A stretch of DNA of 64,000 bases from Subdoligranulum variabile (GTDB lineage Bacteria; Bacillota; Clostridia; Oscillospirales; Ruminococcaceae). The first letter of the stretch is position 1. Each line of letters opens with the position of its first letter. The DNA is taken from contig NZ_CP102293.1 in assembly GCF_025152575.1 (NCBI RefSeq), positions 2,170,001 through 2,234,000 on the forward strand, written 5' to 3'. Made by a program: the position numbers and the translations under genes. Shown piece by piece: positions 1-7,895 of this stretch. The notes beneath the pieces were generated by a model. The model was not told the origin of the DNA and made no database searches. It saw only the letters and a list, made by a program, of their open reading frames with translations.

Positions 1-332
1 ATGAGGAAAGCGCCCCCGAAGGGTATCTGCTGGCGGAGGACGTGGAGTTTGTCTTCAACGGGGACGGCACGATCCCCGACCACGGATATTACACCGTGAC
101 GATGGAGGACCTGTCCGAGACGCCGCCCACTGCCACACCGCCGGCGGAAACCCCGCCCACCACGCCGCCGTCCACCCCGCCGGAACGGGTCCAGACGGGG
201 GACAGCCCCTGGATGTGGGTCTGGCTGGCACTGGGGGTTGTCTGCCTGTGTGCCTCGGCAGTCACAGGGCTGTTCTACTACCGCCGGTCCCATATACCGG
301 CCTACTGGCGATTGGGGATGCGTGACCAATGA
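1..332 (+). CDS. C-terminal end of a sortase-anchored SpaA/Cna-B-type surface protein (5' partial)
   Basis: The frame is open from the window edge, so the gene starts upstream. The visible part begins with APEGYLLAEDVEFVF, which is the E-box end of an SpaA/Cna-B (prealbumin-like) pilin domain; in that family the glutamate helps form an isopeptide bond. A Pro/Thr-rich spacer follows (about 115-195). The protein ends with a cell-wall sorting signal: VQTGD in place of LPxTG, a hydrophobic stretch, and a YYRR positively charged tail. The stop overlaps the start of the sortase gene (ATGA), so the two are translationally coupled and the sortase is likely dedicated to this protein. Whether it is a pilus tip, a backbone or a single adhesin cannot be told from the fragment. 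Confidence 0.8.
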   Translation, partial: EESAPEGYLLAEDVEFVFNGDGTIPDHGYYTVTMEDLSETPPTATPPAETPPTTPPSTPPERVQTGDSPWMWVWLALGVVCLCASAVTGLFYYRRSHIPAYWRLGMRDQ

Positions 333-1087
333 AAAGTTTTCGCGGCGACAGCCGCCTGATCAAGCCCCCTGCCCGGGGTTGGCTGGTGCTCAGCCTTCTC
401 CTGCTGCTGGCGGGCGTGGGATTTCTCGGCCTTTTCGGGTATGAGCAGTACGGGTACCTGAAAAGCGGCCGCTATTACCAGCAACTGCAGCAGACTGTCC
501 GGACCGGGCAAGCGGCGGAGGAAAGCGGGAGCAAGATCGATTTCGCAGCGCTGCAGGCCATCAATGGGGATACCGCGGCCTGGCTGGAAATGCCGGGTCT
601 GGAACTGGAACTGCCGGTGGTCCAGGCAAAGGACAACCAGACCTGGCTGCATCAGGGATTCGACGGACAGCCTTCCCCCGAGGGATGCCTCTTCTTCGGG
701 GTGTCCGGCGGGGAGGAACCGGACCTCTACCGGGTGATCTACGGCCATAACCTGCATACCGGCTCCATGTTCAGCGGGCTGACCCGCTACGGGGAAGAGG
801 CGTTCTTCCAGGCAAACCCCACCTTTACCCTCTGCACGCCGCAGGGGGACCAGACCTGGCGGATCTTCTCCTGCCACGACGCCACCGATACCGAGGAACT
901 CTACCGTACCGGGCGTACCAGCGGGGAGGAATATGACGCCTTCGTGGCGGAACTGAAGGCGGCCTCGCTCTATGACACCGGCACGGAAGTCCCCCAGGGG
1001 GCACAGGTGCTGACGCTCTCCACCTGCGCCACCAGCTATGGCAGCGGTCTGCAGCGGTTTGTGGTGCATGCGTTCCGGGAATCCTGA
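329..1087 (+). CDS. srtB: Class B-like sortase
   Basis: Membrane-bound transpeptidase that cleaves a sorting signal and joins the surface protein to peptidoglycan or to another pilin. A cytoplasmic N-terminus is followed by one membrane anchor (residues about 12-32). The catalytic triad is visible: His in YGHN (about residue 138), Cys in TLSTC (near residue 231), and Arg in GLQRF just after it. TLSTC and the 252-residue length fit class B/SrtB-type enzymes. It overlaps the upstream surface protein by 4 bases. No hairpin with a T-run was seen after its stop, and the next gene has its own promoter. The substrate motif of the neighbour (VQTGD) is not the NPQTN motif of the classical SrtB, so the exact subclass is unsure. 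Confidence 0.88.
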   Translation: MKSFRGDSRLIKPPARGWLVLSLLLLLAGVGFLGLFGYEQYGYLKSGRYYQQLQQTVRTGQAAEESGSKIDFAALQAINGDTAAWLEMPGLELELPVVQAKDNQTWLHQGFDGQPSPEGCLFFGVSGGEEPDLYRVIYGHNLHTGSMFSGLTRYGEEAFFQANPTFTLCTPQGDQTWRIFSCHDATDTEELYRTGRTSGEEYDAFVAELKAASLYDTGTEVPQGAQVLTLSTCATSYGSGLQRFVVHAFRES

Positions 1088-1117
1088 ACGGCTTCCGGCA
1101 GAATTTTCAGAAAATCG

Positions 1118-1146
1118 TTAACGCCGGCAGGAATGTGTGCTATAAT
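1118..1146 (+). promoter_or_regulatory. Sigma-A-type promoter for the PfkB kinase gene
   Basis: TTAACG at 1118-1123, a 17-base spacer, then a perfect TATAAT at 1141-1146 preceded by TG (extended -10). It lies 48 bases before the kinase start codon. Confidence 0.6.
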
Positions 1147-1193
1147 GCTGTCAGGAATAAAGCGCAGGAAAGCGCTTTGTAGGGAGGTTTTCC

Positions 1194-2144
1194 ATGAAAG
1201 ATGTTGTAGCCCTGGGCGAACTGCTCATTGATTTTGCCCCTGTTTCCACCGACGAGGCGGGCTATCCCACCCTGAAAGCCCAGCCCGGCGGCGCCCCCGG
1301 CAACTTCCTGGCGGCGCTGCAGCAGTACGGCTGCACCACCGGCCTCATCGGGAAGGTGGGGGATGATACCTTCGGCCATCTGCTCAAAGGCACGCTGGAC
1401 AAAATCGGCATCGATACCACCGGTTTGATCATCGACCCGGCGGTCTTCACCACCATGGCTTTTGTGACGCTGGACGCCACCGGCAACCGGTCCTTCAGTT
1501 TTGCCCGCAAGCCCGGTGCCGACACCTGTCTGCGCAGCGAGGAGGTCAACACCGCCCTGCTGGAGGACTGCAAGGTCTTCCATTTCGGCACCCTGAGCCT
1601 TACCAGCGAACCCGCCCGCTCGGCCACCCGGGACGCGGTGGCCTACGCCAAAAAGCAGGGCAAGCTCATCAGCTTTGACCCCAACCTGCGCAAGCCCCTG
1701 TGGCCCAGCGACGAGGCCGCCAAGGAGCAGATCGAGTGGGGCCTGCACCAGGCGGACATTGTGAAGATCAGCGACGAGGAGATCGAATTCCTGTGGGGCC
1801 TCTCTCCCGAGGAAGGCGCTCAGAAACTCCTCGGGGAATACGGCGTGAAACTGGTCTACGCCACCTTAGGCCCCAAGGGCTGCCATGTGGCGAACCGCAA
1901 CGGCAGCTGCGAAGTGCCTTCTCCCACGGGACTGCATGTCATCGACACGACAGGCGCCGGGGACATCTTCGGCGGCAGCGCCATGAGCCAGTTCCTGCAC
2001 CTGGGCAAGGCCCCCGAGGCCCTGACGGTGGAGGAACTGCGCACCATCACCCGCTTTGCCTGCTGCGCGGCCAGCCTTTCCACCCAGACCCACGGCGGCA
2101 TCACCAGCGTGGTGCCCGAAGCGGAAGTCCGGGCCATCTTCTGA
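1194..2144 (+). CDS. PfkB-family carbohydrate kinase (fructokinase-like)
   Basis: Phosphorylates a sugar with ATP; fructokinase is the most likely activity. The N-terminus (GELLIDF, then GGAPGNFLAAL) carries the first PfkB signature. The C-terminal DTTGAGDIFGGSAM is the second signature, in which the Asp is the catalytic base and GAGD the anion hole. At 316 residues it has the usual family length. The start has an AGGGAGG ribosome site 6 bases upstream. It is a single-gene unit with its own promoter and a strong terminator. No transporter or sucrose hydrolase lies beside it, so the substrate rests on family similarity only; other PfkB sugar kinases such as 2-keto-3-deoxygluconate kinase cannot be excluded. 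Confidence 0.88.
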   Translation: MKDVVALGELLIDFAPVSTDEAGYPTLKAQPGGAPGNFLAALQQYGCTTGLIGKVGDDTFGHLLKGTLDKIGIDTTGLIIDPAVFTTMAFVTLDATGNRSFSFARKPGADTCLRSEEVNTALLEDCKVFHFGTLSLTSEPARSATRDAVAYAKKQGKLISFDPNLRKPLWPSDEAAKEQIEWGLHQADIVKISDEEIEFLWGLSPEEGAQKLLGEYGVKLVYATLGPKGCHVANRNGSCEVPSPTGLHVIDTTGAGDIFGGSAMSQFLHLGKAPEALTVEELRTITRFACCAASLSTQTHGGITSVVPEAEVRAIF

Positions 2145-2167
2145 GGAATACCATAGAAGAAATAGAA

Positions 2168-2207
2168 ACGGAAGGCGTCCTCCCTGCGGAGGACGCCTTC
2201 CGTATTT
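2168..2207 (+). terminator. Terminator after the PfkB kinase
   Basis: Perfect 16-bp inverted repeat (2168-2183 with 2188-2203) around a CTGC loop. It begins 24 bases after the stop codon. The T-run is short, but the stem is very stable. Confidence 0.75.
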
Positions 2208-2245
2208 GACTGCCGTAAACTGCCGCAGAAGGAACAAAAATTCTC

Positions 2246-2274
2246 TTTACACAACGTGTGTAATCTGTCATAAT
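2246..2274 (+). promoter_or_regulatory. Promoter for small membrane protein and acetyltransferase
   Basis: TTTACA at 2246-2251, 17-base spacer, CATAAT at 2269-2274, about 30 bases before the start codon. Confidence 0.6.
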
Positions 2275-2303
2275 GAAGAAAAATGGAACAGGAGGGACCG
2301 TCC

Positions 2304-2552
2304 ATGAAAAAACTGTTTGCATTGGCTGACCGCTTTCTGCAGGAATCCGACTGGAAGACCATGGCCCTGCTCAAATTCTGCCTGCTGGGGCTGGGAATTG
2401 TCATAGGCGCGATGGTCCCGCCCAAACATAAAAAGACCGCTGTGGCCGTCGGGCTGCCGCTCTTCTTTGTGACCTATCTGCCGCTGATGGCCAAGCTCAT
2501 CCATCTGGCGGCGGAACAGCAAGAGGCGGATCTGGAGGAGGACTACGTATGA
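2304..2552 (+). CDS. Small two-helix membrane protein of unknown function
   Basis: 82 residues. I chose the ATG at 2304 over an earlier one at 2283 because an AGGAGGG ribosome site (2290-2296) sits 7 bases before it. Two hydrophobic segments (about residues 22-40 and 47-65) are separated by a basic PPKHKK turn, and the acidic tail (QEADLEEDYV) suggests a helical hairpin with cytoplasmic ends. Similar short proteins in related Firmicutes are often named permease of phosphate ABC transporter, but nothing in the sequence supports transport and no phosphate genes are near. It overlaps the next gene by 4 bases (ATGA). Confidence 0.65.
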   Translation: MKKLFALADRFLQESDWKTMALLKFCLLGLGIVIGAMVPPKHKKTAVAVGLPLFFVTYLPLMAKLIHLAAEQQEADLEEDYV

Positions 2553-3163
2553 CGATGCAGGAAAAGATGCACAATGTGTCGCTGTATCTGCCCAACGACC
2601 CCTCCATCGTGGCGGAACAAACCAAGTGCCTGGAAAAACTCTACGACTACAACGCTACTCGCCCGGGGGAAGGGGAAAAGCGCACCGCTCTGCTCCGGGA
2701 GATGTTTGCGGAGTTCGGTGAGGGCAGCTACATTGAGCCGCCGCTGCACGCTAACTTCGGCGGCAAGTTTGTCCATTTCGGAAAAAATGTCTATGCAAAC
2801 TTCAACCTGACCCTGGTGGATGATACCCACATCTATGTGGGGGACTGCACCATGTTCGGCCCCAACGTCACGGTGGCCACGGCGGGCCATCCCATCCTGC
2901 CGGAACTGCGGGCCCAGGGGTATCAGTACAACGCGGCGGTGCACATCGGCAGGAATTGCTGGATCGGCGCGGGGGCTGTGATTTTGCCGGGTATCACCAT
3001 CGGGGACAACGTGGTGGTGGGCGCGGGCAGCGTGGTGACGAAGGACCTGCCGGACAATGTGGTGGCGGTGGGCAACCCCTGCCGGGTGCTGCGCCCGGTC
3101 AGCGACAACGACCGGGAATACTACTTCAAACAGCACGCCATTGACCCGGAACTGCTGCGGTAA
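2549..3163 (+). CDS. Sugar O-acetyltransferase, left-handed beta-helix (maltose/galactoside acetyltransferase family)
   Basis: Transfers acetyl from acetyl-CoA to a sugar hydroxyl. The protein has the Maa/LacA layout: an N-terminal helical cap (residues 1-60), then hexapeptide repeats ending in WIGAGAVILPGITIGDNVVVGAGSVVTKDLP. The catalytic His is in TAGHPI (about residue 115), in a context typical of the family. Its 204 residues match the family length. The start overlaps the preceding small membrane protein and a GGAGGAGGAC ribosome site lies just upstream, so translation is probably coupled. The true acceptor sugar is unknown; such enzymes are thought to acetylate non-metabolised sugars. 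Confidence 0.88.
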   Translation: MTMQEKMHNVSLYLPNDPSIVAEQTKCLEKLYDYNATRPGEGEKRTALLREMFAEFGEGSYIEPPLHANFGGKFVHFGKNVYANFNLTLVDDTHIYVGDCTMFGPNVTVATAGHPILPELRAQGYQYNAAVHIGRNCWIGAGAVILPGITIGDNVVVGAGSVVTKDLPDNVVAVGNPCRVLRPVSDNDREYYFKQHAIDPELLR

Positions 3164-3173
3164 ACCAAAAAAA

Positions 3174-3206
3174 GACCTGCTTTCGTAAGAAAGCAGGCCT
3201 TTTTTG
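3174..3206. terminator. Bidirectional terminator between convergent genes
   Basis: CCTGCTTTC (3176-3184) pairs with GAAAGCAGG (3189-3197) around GTAA. There is an A-run before and a T-run after, so it can serve both the acetyltransferase (+) and the activase gene (-). Confidence 0.85.
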
Positions 3207-3215
3207 TTGGCAGAC

Positions 3216-4877
3216 TCAGTGGGTGGTTACCATATCCATGGCGAACAGGGCGGCACCCAGGGCACCGCAGAGCTGTGCCTTGTCGCTGACCACCAGGGTG
3301 GTGCCCAGCTTTTCTTCCAGCGTCTTGACCAGACCCTGGTTCTTGGAGACGCCGCCGGTCATCATGTAGCGCTCCTCGCCGCCCACGCGCTTGGCCAGCG
3401 CGGCGGTCTTGGAGGCCACCGCCTTGTTCAGCCCGTGAACGATGTCGTCGGTGGGCTTGTTCTGGGCGATGAGGGAGACGACCTCCGACTCGGCAAACAC
3501 CGTGCACATGCTGGAGATGGTGATGTCTTCCTTATAATGCAGACCGGCCTTGCTCATCTCGTCCAGGTTCATCTCCATGGTGCGGGCCATCATCTCCAGG
3601 AAGCGGCCGGTGCCGGCGGCGCACTTGTCATTCATGACGAAGTTCACCACGGCGCCGTTTTCGTCCAGCCGGATGACCTTGCTGTCCTGACCGCCGATGT
3701 CAATGACGGTGCGGACGCTGGGATCCAGATAGTGGGCACCCCGGGCATGGCAGGTGATCTCGGTGATGCTCTTGTCGCCGTCCTGGATGGCCGTGCGGCC
3801 GTAGCCGGTGGTGACGATGGCATCGATGTCCTCCCGCTGCAGTCCGGCCTGTTCCAGGGCCTGCTCCAGGGCGCGCTCAGCACCCACGGCAGCGCCGGCA
3901 CCGGTGGGCAGAATCACGCCGGTGACCATCTGCTTTTCCTTGTCCAGGATCACCACGTCGGTGCTGGTGGAACCGCTGTCAATGCCTGCAAAATAGCCTT
4001 TTCCCATCTTGATCTCCTTTTCCTCCCCCTGGCTGGGGTCCATGCTCTCGGCAAAGGCCTCCAGACGGGTCAGCAGCTGACCGCTGCTCTGCAGCGTATA
4101 GTCGGATTCGATCTTCAGCAGCGGCACCGCCACACTCTGTTTCACCTGGGCGTACTCAAAGCTGTAAAAATCGCAGAATTTTACCGTGTGATAGATGATC
4201 CCCTTCAGGTCGGGATCGTTGAAAAGCCGCTTGCGGCCGGTGTTGTCCATCATCCGCATGCAGGGGATCTGCCCCAGCAGCTCGGCGGCATACCACTCCA
4301 TCAGGGCGTCAAAGTCGGCGTCCTCCGGCGGCAGCACCTCGCCCACCGACCGGTTGTGCACGCAGGTCTCGTTCTCCACGGGATAGGGCATGGCGTTCTG
4401 CACCATCTCGAAGAGCTCCTTGCCCATCCGGGCACCCAGCACGCTGATGTGGGGACCGCGGGTCTTCTCGGGAGCATGGAAGGCCGCCCGGAAGGCATCG
4501 GCATCAAAGGTCGTGCCCTTGTAGGCCGCGTAGGCCTTGGCCAGCCCTTTCAGCTGGGCAGCTGTGCGCTCCCGGCTGCACTCGCCGCCGCTGTGCAGCA
4601 TGTCCACGATGTAGAGGAAGTCCAGCTTGCCGCTCTCCTCCAAGACGTCGTAGACGCTGCGGATGGTGTCGCAGCAGTTCACCAGTACCAGCTCGTGGAC
4701 CTGGCCGCTCATCACCGCTTCCAGCAGGGATTTGCCGAAACCGCAGATGTTGGAATGGGCCAGCTGATCGGCCCGGTCAAAGCCCTCCTGCATGCCGTTC
4801 AGGTTCTCGCACTCCGCACCCAGAGCGGTCAGCAGTTCAATGGGCGTATATTTGCACACATAATAGGTTTTGTTCAT
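3216..4877 (-). CDS. Fusion: 2-hydroxyacyl-CoA dehydratase D-component-like domain + ATP-dependent activase
   Basis: 553 residues with two modules. Residues about 1-290 resemble an HgdA/HgdB-type D-component, with cysteines in YYVCKYTP, SNICGFGK and VNCCDTIRSVYDVL. Residues about 293-553 are a complete BcrA/BadF/HgdC-type activase: GIDSGSTSTD (phosphate-1 loop), DIGGQDSK, KCAAGTGRFLE and SSMCTVFAESEV carry the two cysteines that hold the inter-subunit [4Fe-4S] cluster, and MTGGVSKNQG binds the nucleotide. In known systems the activase is a separate protein that uses ATP to fire one electron into the dehydratase. The gene overlaps the upstream dehydratase subunit by 4 bases. No CoA-transferase or 2-hydroxyacid dehydrogenase is adjacent, so the substrate is unknown. 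Benzoyl-CoA reductase-like or double-cubane-cluster reductase systems are alternatives. Confidence 0.85.
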   Translation of the reverse strand: MNKTYYVCKYTPIELLTALGAECENLNGMQEGFDRADQLAHSNICGFGKSLLEAVMSGQVHELVLVNCCDTIRSVYDVLEESGKLDFLYIVDMLHSGGECSRERTAAQLKGLAKAYAAYKGTTFDADAFRAAFHAPEKTRGPHISVLGARMGKELFEMVQNAMPYPVENETCVHNRSVGEVLPPEDADFDALMEWYAAELLGQIPCMRMMDNTGRKRLFNDPDLKGIIYHTVKFCDFYSFEYAQVKQSVAVPLLKIESDYTLQSSGQLLTRLEAFAESMDPSQGEEKEIKMGKGYFAGIDSGSTSTDVVILDKEKQMVTGVILPTGAGAAVGAERALEQALEQAGLQREDIDAIVTTGYGRTAIQDGDKSITEITCHARGAHYLDPSVRTVIDIGGQDSKVIRLDENGAVVNFVMNDKCAAGTGRFLEMMARTMEMNLDEMSKAGLHYKEDITISSMCTVFAESEVVSLIAQNKPTDDIVHGLNKAVASKTAALAKRVGGEERYMMTGGVSKNQGLVKTLEEKLGTTLVVSDKAQLCGALGAALFAMDMVTTH

Positions 4878-6163
4878 CCTTGCGCTCCTTCCTCGGTGCG
4901 GCCCGGTTCGTTCAGCATCTCCAGGAAGGCGCCCAGGCGGGTGGAGGTCTGGCCCTCACCGCCGTGGCTGCGGTCGCAGCCGTCGCCGTCCAGGATCAGC
5001 AGCGGCAGCCCCGCTTCCTCAAACTTCTTCTTGGCCAGCTGGGCCGCGCCCAGGGTGTGCTTGCAGCCCCAATGGTCGAACCACACCACGCCGTCGGCCT
5101 TTACCTGCTTGGCGTGGCGGATGCCCGCCTCGATGCGGCGCACCGCGCTGCCGTTGAGGGCATGGTAGACCATCCGGTGGGCCATGGCCTCATAGGGATG
5201 TTCGGAATCAAAGTCCGGTTCGGATACTTCGCTGAGTTCACACCCTACGATCTGGGCGTCCTCCTGGAAGAGCAGGCCTTCCTTGATGGCGTCCGACCAG
5301 AAGGGGATGGTGTGCATCCAATAGATGCGCTTGCCCTTGGCGGCGGGAGCTTTCTCCACGTCCCGGAGCAGCTCGTCCACATAGGCTTCCACCTGGGGCG
5401 TGCCCAGCAGGATGTTGTTGGTCATGCCGCAGTACAGCGGCGTCACCAGATCGGTAGGCACATACCGGTCGGCCCGCTTCTGCTGATAGCTGCGGTATTT
5501 TTCCAGGGTGCGCTTGGAACGGCGCAGCCGCTCCTTCAGCGCTTCCTCGTCGATGGTGCGGCCGGTCTGCTGCTCCAGGAAGGAGGCCAGCGCCCGCAGC
5601 TGGGCGGCCACATAGGCCACGTTGTCCTCGTTCTGCTGCATGGGCACGTCGATGGCAAAGGGCTGCACATGGTACAGCTGGCTCAGCGTGCGGAAGGTCA
5701 GCAGGTTGGCATCGCAGGTCAGGTTGGTGTAGACGATGCACTTCGGTTGGGGCAGCACCCCTTTCTGGGCCGCTCCCAGAAAGGTCTTGTGGTAGCTGCA
5801 CAGCGTCTCGGAAATTCCGGTGTTCTCCGCCTGCTGCAGAAAGCCGCGCTCCGCCTGGGAGCCCGACAGATAGCAGGAGAACGCCTCTACATTGTAGGGG
5901 TGCAGTCCCACCTCCTGGAGCATCTCACAGGGGGTGAAGACGCTGACCATGGCCGAATGGTCGGGGTCCTGCAGCGGGGCCAGCATGGCGTCCATCATGA
6001 TGCGGGCCAGCTTGCGGTCCGCCGGCTGCAGGCGTTTGTCGGGGCTGAACCGGTTTTTCAGGTTCTGGGCTTCCCAGCCGGTGCGCAGCAGTCTGCGCGC
6101 ACGGGTGGGGTTCTGGTTGCTCCAGGACTCCACGGCCCGCCCGAAAGTCTCTACTACTTGCAT
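4874..6163 (-). CDS. 2-hydroxyacyl-CoA dehydratase-like catalytic subunit (HgdB family)
   Basis: 429 residues. The family's cluster-binding cysteines are visible in FTPCEML, TLCSYHK and HWGCKHTLG. The conserved C-terminal block is present too: DGDGCDRS, then GQTSTRLGAFLEML. It would form the Fe-S subunit that receives the electron from the activase encoded by the overlapping downstream gene. The start has an AGAGGGAA ribosome site. The upstream region (6164-6330) holds a promoter and, between it and the start codon, a terminator-like hairpin, so the pair may be controlled by attenuation. The substrate cannot be read from the sequence. Candidates from the family are 2-hydroxyglutaryl-, lactyl- or phenyllactyl-CoA, or small non-CoA substrates as in double-cubane-cluster proteins. 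Confidence 0.82.
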   Translation of the reverse strand: MQVVETFGRAVESWSNQNPTRARRLLRTGWEAQNLKNRFSPDKRLQPADRKLARIMMDAMLAPLQDPDHSAMVSVFTPCEMLQEVGLHPYNVEAFSCYLSGSQAERGFLQQAENTGISETLCSYHKTFLGAAQKGVLPQPKCIVYTNLTCDANLLTFRTLSQLYHVQPFAIDVPMQQNEDNVAYVAAQLRALASFLEQQTGRTIDEEALKERLRRSKRTLEKYRSYQQKRADRYVPTDLVTPLYCGMTNNILLGTPQVEAYVDELLRDVEKAPAAKGKRIYWMHTIPFWSDAIKEGLLFQEDAQIVGCELSEVSEPDFDSEHPYEAMAHRMVYHALNGSAVRRIEAGIRHAKQVKADGVVWFDHWGCKHTLGAAQLAKKKFEEAGLPLLILDGDGCDRSHGGEGQTSTRLGAFLEMLNEPGRTEEGAQG

Positions 6164-6202
6164 AATGTTCCCTCTCTCTACTCTCCGCGCCGGTGCCTGT
6201 GC

Positions 6203-6240
6203 AAAAAAAACGGCGGGTCCTCCGGCCGGAGACCGACCGG
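6203..6240 (-). terminator. Strong hairpin plus T8, terminator or attenuator in the dehydratase leader
   Basis: On the minus strand GGTCTCC pairs with GGAGGACC (one bulged base) around GGCC, extended by CGG/CCG, and is followed directly by eight Ts (6203-6210). It sits 135 bases after the MATE stop and 40 bases before the dehydratase ATG, but downstream of a good promoter. It may end the MATE transcript, attenuate the dehydratase operon, or both. Confidence 0.7.
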
Positions 6241-6297
6241 AAAACCCTCGCCCGTTTCAGTGGTTACGGTGTTTTTTGCATAGGATGCGCTTATTCT

Positions 6298-6326
6298 ATG
6301 ATACACCCGTTGCATCGTAAAATCAA
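6298..6326 (-). promoter_or_regulatory. Promoter for the dehydratase/activase operon
   Basis: On the minus strand TTGATT (6321-6326), 17-base spacer, TATCAT (6298-6303). Expected transcript start is near 6291, giving a leader of about 125 bases that contains the terminator-like hairpin. Confidence 0.55.
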
Positions 6327-6368
6327 TGGATTTTTTGTACAGTTCTTCACGTTTTGTCTTGCTGAAAA

Positions 6369-7742
6369 TTAGGCTGGATGCTGCTGGGCACCGCCGCCGG
6401 GGGCCGGCATGGGGCAGTGGGTCAGATACCAGGCAAAGAGCAGCGAGCTGATGGTCCAGGTGATGGGATAGGCCCAGAAAACCACCGCGATCCGGGGAAT
6501 GAAGTGCACCGTGATGGTGATGTAGGTGATGCGCAGTGCACACCAGATGGCCAGCATGACGACCATGGGCACCATGGGGCGGCCCAGTCCCCGCAGGATG
6601 CCGGCGCAGCAGTGGCTGAAGGCCAGCAGGCAGTAGAACAGCGACACGGTGCGGGCCTGATGCACGCCGAAAGCGATGACATCCGCCTCGCCGCTGAAAG
6701 CGCCGATGAGGATGGGCGCCAGGGTAAACATGGCCAGGCCCACGCACTCCGCCAGCAGGGTGGAGCAGACGATGCCGAACCGCATGCCGCGGCGCACCCG
6801 GTCCAGCTGACCGGCGCCGATGTTCTGGCTCACGAAGGTGGCCAGCGCCATGGAGAAGCAGGTCACCGGCAGGAAGGCGAAGCCTTCCACCTTGCTGTAG
6901 GCGCCGCAGCCCGCCATGGCGTTGGCACCGAAGGCGTTGATGTTGGCCTGGACGATGACGTTGGCGATGGAGATGACCGAGTTCTGCACGCCGGAGGGCA
7001 CGCCCTGGGCCACCACAGCCCGCAGGGTGGCGGGGTGGAAGCGGACTTCCCGCCAGTGCACGCCGTAGGCTTCCTTGGTCAGGGAGAGGCGGCGGAAGGC
7101 CAGCACGGCGCTGACCGTCTGGGAGAGGATGGTGGCGAAGGCCGCACCGCCCACGCCCATGTGCAGCCCGGCGATGAACCACAGGTCCAGGATGACGTTG
7201 AGCACCGAGGCGGTGATCAGGTAGCGCATGGGGCTGCGGCTGTCGCCCACCGACTGCAGGATGCTGGCCCCCACATTGTACATGACCACGGCCAGGGAAC
7301 CCAGAAAGTAAACCCGGAAGTAGATGATGGAGTTGGGCAGGACCTCCTCGGGGGTATCCATCCAGCGCAGGATCTGGGGCGTCAGCAGTACGCCGATGAC
7401 GCTCAAGGCCACACCGGCGGCCAGGCCCAGGGCTACCGTGGTATGAACGGCCCGACGCAGAGCGGTGTCGTCCTTGGCACCGTAATGGCGGGCCACCAGC
7501 ACGCCGGCACCCAGACTGACGCCGTTGACGAAGCCGGTGAGCAGAAAGATCAGGCTGCCCGATGACCCCACAGCCGCCAGGGCCTCACCGCCCAGGAAGT
7601 TGCCCACGATCAGCGAGTCCACCGCGTTGTAGAGCTGCTGGAACAGGTTGCTGAAGAAGATGGGCACCGCAAACACAAGCATACCCCTGGCCACGCTGCC
7701 GCTGGTCAGGGAAACATTTTTTTCAAACACGCTTTTTCCCAC
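6369..7742 (-). CDS. MATE-family multidrug/metabolite exporter
   Basis: Inner-membrane Na+ or H+ antiporter of about 12 helices. The N-terminal FAVPIFFSNLFQQLYNAVDSLIVGNFLG and the matching ALVAQGVPSGVQNSVISIANVIVQ start of the second half (about residue 245) are typical of MATE proteins. At 457 residues it is full length. The start is a GTG whose only purine-rich site (AGAGGT) touches the codon, and a TATACA box lies just upstream, so leaderless initiation is possible. It is monocistronic, and its terminator is probably the hairpin at 6203-6240. The exported compound is unknown. Confidence 0.88.
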   Translation of the reverse strand: MGKSVFEKNVSLTSGSVARGMLVFAVPIFFSNLFQQLYNAVDSLIVGNFLGGEALAAVGSSGSLIFLLTGFVNGVSLGAGVLVARHYGAKDDTALRRAVHTTVALGLAAGVALSVIGVLLTPQILRWMDTPEEVLPNSIIYFRVYFLGSLAVVMYNVGASILQSVGDSRSPMRYLITASVLNVILDLWFIAGLHMGVGGAAFATILSQTVSAVLAFRRLSLTKEAYGVHWREVRFHPATLRAVVAQGVPSGVQNSVISIANVIVQANINAFGANAMAGCGAYSKVEGFAFLPVTCFSMALATFVSQNIGAGQLDRVRRGMRFGIVCSTLLAECVGLAMFTLAPILIGAFSGEADVIAFGVHQARTVSLFYCLLAFSHCCAGILRGLGRPMVPMVVMLAIWCALRITYITITVHFIPRIAVVFWAYPITWTISSLLFAWYLTHCPMPAPGGGAQQHPA

Positions 7743-7829
7743 ACCTCTGTTTTGTATAATTTCTCTCCTATCCTACGCGCCCCGGGGCAGGGTGTCAAGC
7801 ATGGATCGAGGCAAAAACCGGCCGAAGCC

Positions 7830-7858
7830 TTGTGAAGCGGGGCGAAACCCTGTATAAT
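7830..7858 (+). promoter_or_regulatory. Promoter of the ABC importer operon
   Basis: TTGTGA at 7830-7835, 17-base spacer, TATAAT at 7853-7858. The ATPase gene starts 38 bases later. Confidence 0.65.
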
Positions 7859-7895
7859 AAAGGACAAAACGCAAAGCACAGGGGAGATGGAGTGC

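Noticed and set aside
7742..7765. Confident leaderless start for the MATE gene.
   Set aside because: The TATACA box is close enough, but there is no good -35 box and GTG choice is uncertain, so I left it as a remark in the gene entry.
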